DNA from: Tautonia sp040717455
GTDB lineage: Bacteria > Planctomycetota > Planctomycetia > Isosphaerales > Isosphaeraceae
Assembly: GCF_040717455.1 (NCBI RefSeq)
Contig: NZ_JBFEFH010000003.1
Location: forward strand, 186,001-250,000
DNA length: 64,000 bases
Reading direction: 5' to 3'
A program made the translations under genes and the position numbers. Below, in pieces: positions 28,158 to 36,802 of this stretch. Every line of letters begins with the position of its first letter. Position 1 is the first letter of the stretch. The notes beneath the pieces are model-generated. The model had not been told where the DNA came from. It made no database searches and saw nothing but the letters and a program-made list of their open reading frames with translations.

Positions 28158-29318
28158 ATGCGTCACCGATCAGCCGTGCTCCTCGGATTCATGGCAGTCA
28201 CAACCACCCTCCCCGTCATCGGGGCCCGAGGGCAGGAGAACGACCCCGTGCGGATCTACGTGGGCACCTATACCGAGGGGGACGATCAGGGCATCAACCT
28301 CCTGGAGATGGACCCCGAGTCCGGGGCGATCGAGCTGAAGGGGGTGGTCGCCGCCACCGAGAACCCGTCCTTCCTGGCGATCCATCCCGGCAAACCGCTG
28401 CTCTACGCGGTCAACGAGGTCGAGCAGTTCGAGGGGGAATCGAGCGGGGCCGTCGGCGCCTTCCGCATCGACCCCGAATCGGGCGAGTTGACCCTGATCA
28501 ACCAGGTCTCCTCGAAGGGCGGGGCCCCCTGCCACATCGTCGTCGATCCGTCGGGCGAGAACGTCCTGATCGCCAACTACAGCGGCGGGAACGTGGCCGT
28601 CTTGCCGATCGAGGACGATGGTTCCCTCGGCGAGGCCAACGCGGTGCAGCACGAAGGCTCCGGCCCGAACCCGAGGCGTCAGGCGGGGCCGCACGCCCAC
28701 TCCATCAACCTCGACGCCAGCGGACGCTTCGCCGTGGCGGCCGACCTGGGGATCGACAAGTACCTCGTCTACCGGTTCGATCCCGAATCCCACACCCTGG
28801 CCCCCAACGATCCCCCCGCCACCTCGGTCGAGCCCGGCGCGGGGCCGAGGCACTTCGACTTCCACCCCGACAACCGGCTCGCCTTCGGCATCAACGAGTT
28901 GAATTCGACCGTCAGTGTCTTCCGATTCGACCCCGAGGCCGGCACCCTGATGGAGACGCAGGCCGTCACCACCCTCCCGCTCGACTCGGACGTCTCCAAC
29001 TCCACGGCCGACGTCCACGTCCACCCGACCCGCCCGTACCTCTACGGATCGAACCGCGGCCACAACAGCATCGCCATCTTCCAGATCGACGAGGAGGCGG
29101 CCACGGTCACGCCCATCGGGCATCAACTGACCGGCGGCTCCACCCCGCGCAACTTCGTCATCGATCCGACCGGCCGCTTCCTGCTCGCGGCCAACCAGGC
29201 GACCGGCTCGATCGTCGTCTTCCGGATCAATCAGGAATCGGGCCTCCTGGAGCAGACCGAATTCCAGGTCGAAGTCCCCTCGCCCGTCTGCCTCAAGTTC
29301 GCGCCGAACGGCCCGTGA
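28158..29318 (+). CDS. Secreted lactonase-family beta-propeller (6-phosphogluconolactonase-like)
   Basis: A 386-residue seven-bladed propeller of the lactonase (Pgl/YbhE) family. Residues 1-25 are a signal peptide (FMAVTTTLPVIGARG). Family blocks are YVGTYTEGDDQGINL, HPGKPLLYAVNE, GGAPCHIVVDPSG, GPRHFDFHPDN, VHPTRPYLYGSNRG and TPRNFVIDPTGRFLLAANQ. The cytoplasmic members hydrolyse 6-phosphogluconolactone; a signal peptide argues for export and therefore perhaps another lactone or sugar acid substrate. GGAGCG lies shortly before the ATG. Follows the kinase gene by 177 bases and faces bioA. Confidence 0.85.
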   Translation: MRHRSAVLLGFMAVTTTLPVIGARGQENDPVRIYVGTYTEGDDQGINLLEMDPESGAIELKGVVAATENPSFLAIHPGKPLLYAVNEVEQFEGESSGAVGAFRIDPESGELTLINQVSSKGGAPCHIVVDPSGENVLIANYSGGNVAVLPIEDDGSLGEANAVQHEGSGPNPRRQAGPHAHSINLDASGRFAVAADLGIDKYLVYRFDPESHTLAPNDPPATSVEPGAGPRHFDFHPDNRLAFGINELNSTVSVFRFDPEAGTLMETQAVTTLPLDSDVSNSTADVHVHPTRPYLYGSNRGHNSIAIFQIDEEAATVTPIGHQLTGGSTPRNFVIDPTGRFLLAANQATGSIVVFRINQESGLLEQTEFQVEVPSPVCLKFAPNGP

Positions 29319-29349
29319 TCCGGGCCCCTCGTCGCACCGATCCGCGTGT

Positions 29350-29393
29350 CGAGCCGGCCGTTCCCCCCGTCCCTGGGGCAGGCGGCCGGCTCG
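29350..29393. terminator. GC-rich hairpin between the convergent lactonase and bioA genes
   Basis: CGAGCCGGCCG (29350-29360) pairs perfectly with CGGCCGGCTCG (29383-29393); the loop contains a further CCCC/GGGG pairing. No U-tract on either side. Confidence 0.65.
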
Positions 29394-29414
29394 CGCCCTT
29401 CCGGACGATGGCCG

Positions 29415-30794
29415 TCAGGGCTCCGTCCCCTCCGTCACCTCTCGAACGCAACGGAAGATGATGTCCATCATCCGGTCCAGTTGGTCGTGATCGATGCTCA
29501 GGGGGGGCATCACCACCAGGACGTCCCCGAGCGGACGGATCAGGAGACCCAGCTCCCTGGCCCGGAGACCGACCCGAGCCCCAACCTGCCGATGCCACGG
29601 GAATTCGGCCTTCGATTCCCGATCGAGCACCAGCTCGATGCCCGCCATCAAGCCTCGCTGGCGGAGGTCGCCCACGTGCGGCAAGGCGGCGAACTCTTGC
29701 AAACGCGATCGGAGCAGCTCGACCTTCGGGCCGAGCCGCTCCAGCGTCCGCTCCTCCTCGAAGACCCTCAGGGTCGCCAGCGCCGCCGCCGCTCCAAGGG
29801 GGTTGCCCCCGTACGTGTGGCCGTGCTGAAACGTCTTCCCGTCGGCCGCCGAGGCATTGAAGGCCGCGAACACCTCCTCCGTCGTCAGGGTCGCGGCCAG
29901 CGGCAAGTACCCGCCGGTGATCCCCTTCGCCAGGCAGAGGAAGTCCGGCGTCACCCCTTCCTGTTCGCAGGCGAACATCGATCCGGTACGCCCGAAGCCC
30001 ACCGCCACCTCATCGGCAATCAAAAACGTCCCGTGCCTCCTGGTGATCTCGCGGAGCCCCCGGAGATACCCCTCGGGATGGACGACGATCCCCGCCGCTC
30101 CCTGGACGATCGGCTCGATCACCACCGCGGCGACCTGCCCCGGATGCGCGCCGAGCAGGCGGTCGACCTCGTCCAGGCAGGCCATGCCGCAATCCGGGCG
30201 CTCCAGGCCCAGGGGGCACCGGTAGCAGAACGGGATCGGCGCCCTCAGGACCGGGAAGAGCAGCGGGCGGAACATCGTGTGGAAGCGATCCACCCCGCCG
30301 AGGCTCACGTCCCCGATCGTGTCGCCGTGATATGCCCCGCCGAGCGCGACGAACTGCGATCGCTCCGGCTCGGGGTCCGGCTTCTGCCTCCAGTACTGGA
30401 AGGCCATCTTCAGGGCCACTTCGACGGCCGTCGCGCCGTTGTCCGAGTAGAAGACGCGGGTCAACCCCCCGGGGGCCCGCTCGACCAGCTGCCGGGCCAG
30501 CTCGACGGCCGTCGGGTGGGTCAGGCCCAGCAAGGTCGTGTGGGCGATCGCGTCCAGTTGCTCCCGGATCGCGGCGTCGATCGTCGGGTGTCGGTGCCCG
30601 TGGACGTTGCACCAGAGCGAGCTGACCCCGTCGAGGTAGCGATTCCCGTCGGAGTCGATCAGCTCGGCCCCCTCGCCCCGTTCGATGATCAGCGGCGACG
30701 CGGCCGCCCAGTCGGCCTGGGCGGTGAACGGGTGCCAGAGGTGATCGAGATCCCAGCGGCGAAGCGTGTCGGAGTCCGGGCGAGAGGTGGGCAT
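29415..30794 (-). CDS. bioA: Adenosylmethionine-8-amino-7-oxononanoate aminotransferase
   Basis: A 459-residue PLP enzyme of biotin synthesis that transfers the amino group of SAM to KAPA to give DAPA. It begins DHLWHPFTAQADW, a BioA hallmark, and shows SLWCNVHGHRHPTI, FYSDNGATAVEVALKMA, LGGAYHGDTIGDVS, the PFCYRCPLG...CGMAC stretch seen in many BioA proteins, LIADEVAVGFGRTG and the PLP lysine in LCLAKGITGGYLPLAAT. GHTYGGNPLGAAAAL follows. Length is typical. No other bio gene is in the window. It is 33 bases downstream of the SAM hydrolase gene on the same strand. Confidence 0.94.
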   Translation of the reverse strand: MPTSRPDSDTLRRWDLDHLWHPFTAQADWAAASPLIIERGEGAELIDSDGNRYLDGVSSLWCNVHGHRHPTIDAAIREQLDAIAHTTLLGLTHPTAVELARQLVERAPGGLTRVFYSDNGATAVEVALKMAFQYWRQKPDPEPERSQFVALGGAYHGDTIGDVSLGGVDRFHTMFRPLLFPVLRAPIPFCYRCPLGLERPDCGMACLDEVDRLLGAHPGQVAAVVIEPIVQGAAGIVVHPEGYLRGLREITRRHGTFLIADEVAVGFGRTGSMFACEQEGVTPDFLCLAKGITGGYLPLAATLTTEEVFAAFNASAADGKTFQHGHTYGGNPLGAAAALATLRVFEEERTLERLGPKVELLRSRLQEFAALPHVGDLRQRGLMAGIELVLDRESKAEFPWHRQVGARVGLRARELGLLIRPLGDVLVVMPPLSIDHDQLDRMMDIIFRCVREVTEGTEP

Positions 30795-30827
30795 GGCGAC
30801 GGGCGGGCGATTCGATCGCCTCGCGGT

Positions 30828-31619
30828 TCATCCTTTCTTGCGGAACCAGACGGTGGCCCCTGCGCCACAGTCGAGGAAACGGCTGGCATCGCCATTGACG
30901 AGCGAGACCTCCAGCCATCCCGAGCTGCCGACCAGGCTCACCAGGGTCCCGGGGGGTTGCAGGCCATACGTCCGGGTCAGGCCCTGGATCCGATGCCCGG
31001 CGATCTCGATCTCCCAGTCGTCCGGGGCCGAATCGCCCAGCAACTCCGACGGGATATTGGTGATCAGGTTCCCGAACGAGTCGCCGAAGATCACCTCGCC
31101 GACCACCTCGGCGTCGTCCCTCCTCGGCTCGACGGCCGGCAGCCGCGTGATCCCGTGCCTCGGCGGGCCGAGTTCCTGCGGAGGACGCCCGAGCAGCAGG
31201 TGGGCCGCCGCCGGCGCCAGCAGGTCGCGCCCGTGGAAGGTATTCGAGACCGGCTCCCGGGCGATCGCCCGGTTCTCCAGCTCGAACACGTCTTGCACGG
31301 AATACTTGCGGCCCACGTAGGTCAGGAACCCGTTGTCGGGGACCACGAACCACTGCTCGGCCAGGCGAGCCGCGATCAGGCGGCGTTGCGTCCCGACCCC
31401 CGGGTCGACCACACCCAGGTGGACCGTCCCCGGGGGGAACGCGTCCACCACGCAGGCGATCACGAAGGCGGCCTCCAGCACGTTCTGCGGCCCGATCCGG
31501 TGGCTGACGTCGACGAGCTGCACCTCGGGGACCCGAGAGAGCACGACCCCCTTCATCGCGGCCACGTACGGTCCGTCGCCGCCGAAGTCGGTGGTCAGGG
31601 TCAAGATGGGCGATCGCAT
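30828..31619 (-). CDS. S-adenosyl-L-methionine hydrolase (SAM hydroxide adenosyltransferase, DUF62)
   Basis: A 263-residue protein of the fluorinase/chlorinase/DUF62 superfamily. LTTDFGGDGPYVAAMKG at the N-terminus supplies the substrate aspartate, VDPGVGT near residue 70 and VPDNGFLT near 95 are conserved, and NTFHGRDLLAPAAAHL near 125 carries the Asp-Arg-His of the hydrolytic members that split SAM with water into adenosine and methionine. The C-terminal beta domain begins at GEVIFGDSFGNLITNI. The halide loops of fluorinase were not seen. Its place between queF and bioA, an enzyme using SAM as amino donor, may be chance. Confidence 0.88.
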   Translation of the reverse strand: MRSPILTLTTDFGGDGPYVAAMKGVVLSRVPEVQLVDVSHRIGPQNVLEAAFVIACVVDAFPPGTVHLGVVDPGVGTQRRLIAARLAEQWFVVPDNGFLTYVGRKYSVQDVFELENRAIAREPVSNTFHGRDLLAPAAAHLLLGRPPQELGPPRHGITRLPAVEPRRDDAEVVGEVIFGDSFGNLITNIPSELLGDSAPDDWEIEIAGHRIQGLTRTYGLQPPGTLVSLVGSSGWLEVSLVNGDASRFLDCGAGATVWFRKKG

Positions 31620-31662
31620 CGAACGGTCCCTCCCGATTCCCAGGGGGCCGAGGCTCCGCTCC

Positions 31663-32019
31663 TCAGCCGGTCAAGGAGGACGCATCCGCCTGGTGCTGCA
31701 CCGTGATTCGAGACGAGATCCCGCCCCGGGGCGTGAACTGCCCCACGACGGTCATCCGCCGCGGCGAGCAGGCGGCGACCAGGTCGTCGAGGATCACGTT
31801 GATCGAATGCTCGTAGAAGATGCCGCGGTCCCGATACGCCTGGAGGTACATCTTCAGGGATTTCAACTCGATGCAGTGCGTATCGGGCACATATCGAATC
31901 GTGATCGTCCCGAAATCGGGCTGGCCCGTCTTGGGGCACACGGCGGTGAACTCGGGGCAAACAATCTCGATCTCGTAATCCCGTCCGGGAAACTGGTTCT
32001 CGAAGGTCTCCAGCGACAT
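31663..32019 (-). CDS. queF: NADPH-dependent 7-cyano-7-deazaguanine (preQ0) reductase, short form
   Basis: A 118-residue unimodular QueF, which reduces the nitrile of preQ0 to preQ1 in queuosine synthesis. The catalytic cysteine is in EFTAVCPKTGQPDFGTI, with the conserved Asp soon after; the QueF signature ELKSLKMYL and FYEHSINVILDDLVAAC follow. The frame is open 86 codons upstream, but the family starts at MSLETFENQF, with GGGAG 6 nt before that ATG. No other queuosine gene is in the window. It is divergent from the amidohydrolase gene and 43 bases from the SAM hydrolase gene. Confidence 0.93.
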   Translation of the reverse strand: MSLETFENQFPGRDYEIEIVCPEFTAVCPKTGQPDFGTITIRYVPDTHCIELKSLKMYLQAYRDRGIFYEHSINVILDDLVAACSPRRMTVVGQFTPRGGISSRITVQHQADASSLTG

Positions 32020-32322
32020 GCTCTGCTCCCAGGCCAGGCCCGCCTTGCAATGGGACGGTCGGCAGGCCCCCTCTTGATCCGTTGCGATCACGATTGCGAC
32101 CCGAGCATTGTACCCCAATCCCCGATCCCCCGTCCCCCCTTCCCTCCCCGACACCTTGCGACCGCTTCGAGGGGACGGATAACTTAGGGAACACTTCGTG
32201 ATCCCAAGGCCGATGACCTGCAACTCCTCTCCCACCCGGGTCGTGCCGCGCGAGATCCGACGGCCTTGCTCCTCCAATCCTCATCAATCCTCCCCAAGGC
32301 ACGGAACACAGAGACACCCCTC
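32020..32322. other. 303-bp divergent intergenic region queF / amidohydrolase
   Basis: No gene recognised. It must serve as promoter region for both sides. On the plus strand TTGCGA at 32156-32161 with TAACTT at 32180-32185 (18-bp spacer) is a weak candidate; on the minus strand a TACAAT near 32110 could be a -10 without a clear -35. Neither is convincing. Confidence 0.4.
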
Positions 32323-35300
32323 ATGACTCGACCCCCGGAACCTCGGTCGCGTGTCCGTCGGGACATCCCCGCGACCCTCGCCGCGACGCTCTGCCTTTCG
32401 CTCCTCGCGCCTGCGATCGCCCGGGCCCAGGGGGCCGAGCGACGCCCCGACTATCAACCCGCCGCGGTTGCCGTCACCGGAGCGACCATCGTCGCCAGCC
32501 CCGAGCAGACGATCGAAGACGGCACGGTCGTCCTCCGAGGCGGCCTGATCGAGGCCGTCGGCCCCGCCCTCGAAATCGAGGTCCCCTACGACGCGGAGAC
32601 GATCGAGGGCGACGGACTCGTCCTCTACCCCGGATTCATTGATCTCTACACGACGATCGGCCAGGACGAAAACGTCCCCCGATCCGCCACCGGCCTGAGT
32701 CGGCCGATCCCGCTCGACGAATTCCCGCAGGCCAGCACCCCACCGGACAACCGGAACGGCCTGACCCCGGAATTCCGCGTCTCCTCGGCCCTGAAGCTTG
32801 AGGAGGGCGCGGTCAGGAGTCGCCGCAACCTCGGCTTCACCGCCTTGCTCTCGGCCCCTTCCGGGGCCATCGCCACGGGCCAGAGTGCCCTGGTCTCGCT
32901 CGGCGGGCTCGGCCGCCGCGAGTCGATCGTCTCCGAGTCGGTGGCACTGCACCTGAACCTCGCCAACCCCCGGGGCCGCGAGTATGGCCTGTTCGAGGCC
33001 TTCGGGATCCGCCACGACGAACACTGCGCCGGCCACACCCACAGCCCCCAGGACGAGGCCTTGATCCACCTGATCGAGGAGGCGATGGCCGCCGCCGGCC
33101 CCCCCGATTCCGGCGGATACCCCGGCGCCCTGATGGGGGTGATCGCCCACCTCCGCCAGGCGATGCTCGACGCCGAATACCACCACAAGCTGCTCGAATA
33201 CGCCCGGGACAAGGGCGGCCCGCTCCCCCCCTTCGACCCCAGCCTCGACGCCCTCTACGCGGCCCGGACCGGCGCCCTGCCCGCCTGGTGGCAGGCCGAG
33301 AGTCAGGACGCGATCCACCGGGCGCTCGATCTCGCCGGGGAGTTCGGCACCGGTGCCGTCCTGGTCGGCGGCCGAGACGCCTTCGAGGTGATCGACCGCC
33401 TGAAGGAGCGGAAGACCCCGGTCGTGCTCCGCGTCGACTTCCCGAAGGAGCCCGAGGTCCCCTCCGAGGACGAATACCGCCGGAAGCCGATCGCCGAGCG
33501 TGATCCCCCGCTCCGAGAGTTGCAACAGGCCAGGGCCCGCTGGGACGATCGCGTCGGGGTCGCCGGCAAGCTGGCCGAGGCGGGCATCCCCTTCGCCTTC
33601 TCCAGCGACGGCCTGAACCGGGTCGACGACTTCCACGCCAAGGTCCGGCAGGCCATCGCCGGCGGCCTCGACGAGGCCGACGCCATCAGGGCCCTGACCC
33701 TCGACGCCGCCCAGATCGCCGGCGTCGCCGATCGCCTCGGCACCATCGAGCCGGGCAAGCTCGCCCACCTCGTCGCCTGGGACGGCTCCTACGGGTCGAA
33801 GGACTCGAAACCTCGGTACCTGTTCGTCGATGGCGAGAAGTTCGAGATGAACGCGGGCGATCGACCCCGCAACTCCGCTCGGGACGAACAGGACACGTCG
33901 GATGACGACGACGAATCCGACGATTCGGACGACGAAGCCGACGAATCCGACGACGAGGACGACGATTCGGACGATGAGGACGACGACGAATCGGAGGAGG
34001 GTGAGGAAGCTGAAGCCGAATCCGACGAGGAACCATTCGTCGATGTCGCGACCGAGTTCGACGAAGACCGCGTCCCCTCGCTGACCACCGGCGGGAACGT
34101 CCTGATCAAGGACGCGACCATCCTCACCGTCAGCAACGGGACGATCCCGAAGGGGTCGATCCTGGTCGAGGACGGCAAGATTGCCGCCGTCGGCGAGTCG
34201 ATCGAGGCCCCCGAGGGCGTGACCGTGATCGACGCGGCCGGGATGGTCGCCCTGCCCGGCATCATCGACACCCATTCGCACATGGCCATCGAGGGGGGTG
34301 TTAATGAAGGCTCGCTGTCGATCAACCCTGAGGTCCGGGTCAAGGACGTCGTCACCGGTGACGACGTGACCATCTTCCAGGCGGCGGCCGGTGGCGTGAC
34401 CGCCGCCCGACTGCTCCACGGGTCGGCCAACACGATCGGCGGCCAGGATGCCGTGATCAAACTCATCTACGGCAAGCCCGCCCGCGACTTGATCCTGCGG
34501 GACGGCCCCCAGGGGGTCAAGTTCGCCCTCGGCGAGAACGTGACCCGCAAGCGATCGAGCAACCCCGATCGCTTCCCGTTCACCCGCCCCGGCGTCGAGG
34601 CGGTGCTCGTCCGGGCCTTCGAGGAAGCCCGGGCGTACCAGGCCCGCCGCCGGGCGTTTGCCGACGCCGTCGCCGCCGGCAAGGACGTTTCCCCGTTCCG
34701 CCGCGACCTGCGCCTCGAAGCCCTCGCCGACATGCTCGACGGCTCGATCAAGATTCACAGCCATTGCTATCGGGCCGACGAGATCCTGATGCTCCTGCGC
34801 ACCGCCGAGCGTTACGGCATGAAAGTGCAGTCGCTCCAGCACGTCCTCGAAGGCTACAAGATCGCCGCCGAGATCGCCGCGCACGGCGCGAGCAGCTCCA
34901 CCTTCTCCGACTGGTACGCCTACAAGGTCGAGGCCTACGACGCCATCCCCCACAACGCCGCCCTGCTGACCGAGGCCGGCGCGGCCGTCTGCATCAAGAG
35001 CGACAGCGGCGAGGAGGTGCGTCACCTCTACGTCGAGGCCGCCAAGATGGTCCGCTACGGCGGGGTCTCCGAGGACCAGGCCCTCGCCATGATCACCCTG
35101 AACCCCGCCCGTGAACTCGGCCTCGATCACCGCCTCGGCTCGATCGAGGTCGGCAAGGATGCCGACATCGCCCTGTTCAACGCCCATCCCCTCGACGGGT
35201 TCGCCCAGTGCCAGCTCACGCTGATCGACGGCGACGTGGCGTTCCAGCGGCATCACGACGACGACGGCTCAATCCTCCGGCCCCGAGCGGGCAGCCATGA

Positions 35301-36726
35301 GCAAATGCCCCAGGCACCTGAGGCCGTCCGGGCGCAGCAGGTCGAGATCCCATCAAACCCCGATGGCGTCTACGCCCTGACCAACGCCACGATCCACCCC
35401 GTCAGCGGCCCGATCATCGAGGGCGGGACCATCATCATCGAGGGGGAGACCATCGCCGAGGTCGGCGGCGCCGAGACGGCGGTCCCCGAGGGCGCCTCGA
35501 CCATCGACCTGGGCGGGCTCGATGTCTGGCCCGGCATGATCGACTCCGGCAGCGATCTCGGCCTCAACGAGATCGGCAGCATCTCCGCCACTCAGGATGC
35601 CCAGGAGCTTGCCCCGTATCAGCCCGAACTGCGGGCCAGCGTGGCCATCAACGCCGATTCGGCCCTGATCGCCGCCAACCGCCTCGCAGGCGTCCTCTCC
35701 GGCTTCGTCCGTCCCACGGGGGGGACGATCTCCGGCCAGGGGGCCGTGGTGGATCTGAACGGCTGGGTCTGGTCCGAGATGGTCCTGCAAGACGAGCTGG
35801 CACTTTTCGTTAACGTCCCCCCTGCTCCTCCGGCAAATCTCGATGACGTGCTCAGCCGCGTCTCGCCCCAGTTCGCCGAACGCTATCGAGAACGCTTCCG
35901 CGACCGCGAGAAACGCCTCGATGAATTCAAGGGACTTTTCGAGTCGGCCCTGCGGTTCGACGAGGTCCGCCGGGCCGCCCTGGAGCGGGGCGAGTTCCCC
36001 CCGGTCGACCCCCGTCTGGAAGCCCTCGTCCCGTTCGCAAGGGGCGAGAAGCCCGTCGTCTTCGCGGCCAACGGCCGGGGAGAGATCCTCTCGGCCCTCG
36101 ACCTGGCCGACGAACTCGGGCTGAAGGCGATCATCAGCGGCGGCGCGGATGCCTGGAAGGTCGCCGATCGGATCAAGGACGCCGGCGTCCCGGTCCTGGT
36201 GACCGGCACCCACCGCAACCCCGGCCGGAACGATCCCTACGACGCGGCCTACGCCAACCCCGCCTGGCTCGTCGAGGCCGGTGTCAAGGTCGCGATCAGC
36301 TCGACCGGCGACGCATCCGAGGTCCGCAACCTGCCGATGGAAGCCGCCATGGCCGTCGCGTACGGCCTGCCCGAGGAAGACGCCATCAAGGCCGTCACCC
36401 TCGTCCCGGCCGAGATTTTCGGCGTCGCCGACCAGCTCGGCTCGATCGAACCCGGCAAGCGGGCCAACCTCGTGATCGCCGCCGGCCACCTGCTGCAACC
36501 GACCACCGAGGTCAAGCACCTGATCATCGGTGGCCGCCCCGTCGCCCCCGAGAGTCGCCAGACGGAACTCTACGAGCGCTATCGTCGCCGGCTCTCTGAG
36601 ATCCGGGACGGCACCAGCCCCATCGGCCTCGTCCGGGAATCGGGGTCGCCCGCGCCCGAGGTCGGTGAGACCACCTTCTCGACCGACGAGACGTCGAGCG
36701 AGAATTCTCAGGCGGAATCCCGCTGA
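32323..36726 (+). CDS. Secreted protein with three amidohydrolase domains, only the middle one intact
   Basis: A 1467-residue protein. Residues 1-35 are a signal peptide ending ARAQ. Domain 1 (about 48-520) and domain 3 (about 1010-1410) have the amidohydrolase beta-sandwich plus TIM barrel outline (AVTGATIVASPEQTIEDG; LTNATIHPVSGPIIEGG, and a C-terminal GTIEPGKLAHLV or GSIEPGKRANLV) but lack metal ligands: the HxH position reads DLYTT in domain 1 and DSGSD in domain 3. Domain 2 (about 580-975) has H651 and H653 in IIDTHSHMA, then H812/H814, H840 and D894 as candidate ligands. A run of Asp, Glu and Ser (about residues 521-576) joins domains 1 and 2. Domains 1 and 3 share further similarity (LDLA...GGRDAFEVIDRL; LDLA...GGADAWKVADRI). 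Substrate unknown; probably a periplasmic imidazolonepropionase-like or peptidase-like hydrolase. The upstream TTG at 32266 was rejected as start. Confidence 0.82.
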   Translation: MTRPPEPRSRVRRDIPATLAATLCLSLLAPAIARAQGAERRPDYQPAAVAVTGATIVASPEQTIEDGTVVLRGGLIEAVGPALEIEVPYDAETIEGDGLVLYPGFIDLYTTIGQDENVPRSATGLSRPIPLDEFPQASTPPDNRNGLTPEFRVSSALKLEEGAVRSRRNLGFTALLSAPSGAIATGQSALVSLGGLGRRESIVSESVALHLNLANPRGREYGLFEAFGIRHDEHCAGHTHSPQDEALIHLIEEAMAAAGPPDSGGYPGALMGVIAHLRQAMLDAEYHHKLLEYARDKGGPLPPFDPSLDALYAARTGALPAWWQAESQDAIHRALDLAGEFGTGAVLVGGRDAFEVIDRLKERKTPVVLRVDFPKEPEVPSEDEYRRKPIAERDPPLRELQQARARWDDRVGVAGKLAEAGIPFAFSSDGLNRVDDFHAKVRQAIAGGLDEADAIRALTLDAAQIAGVADRLGTIEPGKLAHLVAWDGSYGSKDSKPRYLFVDGEKFEMNAGDRPRNSARDEQDTSDDDDESDDSDDEADESDDEDDDSDDEDDDESEEGEEAEAESDEEPFVDVATEFDEDRVPSLTTGGNVLIKDATILTVSNGTIPKGSILVEDGKIAAVGESIEAPEGVTVIDAAGMVALPGIIDTHSHMAIEGGVNEGSLSINPEVRVKDVVTGDDVTIFQAAAGGVTAARLLHGSANTIGGQDAVIKLIYGKPARDLILRDGPQGVKFALGENVTRKRSSNPDRFPFTRPGVEAVLVRAFEEARAYQARRRAFADAVAAGKDVSPFRRDLRLEALADMLDGSIKIHSHCYRADEILMLLRTAERYGMKVQSLQHVLEGYKIAAEIAAHGASSSTFSDWYAYKVEAYDAIPHNAALLTEAGAAVCIKSDSGEEVRHLYVEAAKMVRYGGVSEDQALAMITLNPARELGLDHRLGSIEVGKDADIALFNAHPLDGFAQCQLTLIDGDVAFQRHHDDDGSILRPRAGSHEQMPQAPEAVRAQQVEIPSNPDGVYALTNATIHPVSGPIIEGGTIIIEGETIAEVGGAETAVPEGASTIDLGGLDVWPGMIDSGSDLGLNEIGSISATQDAQELAPYQPELRASVAINADSALIAANRLAGVLSGFVRPTGGTISGQGAVVDLNGWVWSEMVLQDELALFVNVPPAPPANLDDVLSRVSPQFAERYRERFRDREKRLDEFKGLFESALRFDEVRRAALERGEFPPVDPRLEALVPFARGEKPVVFAANGRGEILSALDLADELGLKAIISGGADAWKVADRIKDAGVPVLVTGTHRNPGRNDPYDAAYANPAWLVEAGVKVAISSTGDASEVRNLPMEAAMAVAYGLPEEDAIKAVTLVPAEIFGVADQLGSIEPGKRANLVIAAGHLLQPTTEVKHLIIGGRPVAPESRQTELYERYRRRLSEIRDGTSPIGLVRESGSPAPEVGETTFSTDETSSENSQAESR

Positions 36727-36745
36727 TCGATCGCAGTCCGCATCC

Positions 36746-36785
36746 GGGGCCGTCTCCCCGCCCTGCCTCGCGGGGTGACGGCCCC
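36746..36785. terminator. Hairpin between convergent amidohydrolase and SH3-like genes
   Basis: GGGGCCGTC pairs with GACGGCCCC and, after a single T-T mismatch, CCCCGC pairs with GCGGGG around an 8-nt loop. It is a 40-base, almost perfect GC hairpin 20 bases after one stop codon and 17 bases from the other. No U-tract. Confidence 0.7.
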
Positions 36786-36802
36786 CGGCCCGTTCGATCC
36801 CT

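Noticed and set aside
33886..34050. Frameshift or assembly error at the Asp/Glu/Ser-rich stretch of the amidohydrolase gene
   Set aside because: The frame is continuous and domain similarity resumes in the same frame on both sides; the acidic run is a true linker in the translation.
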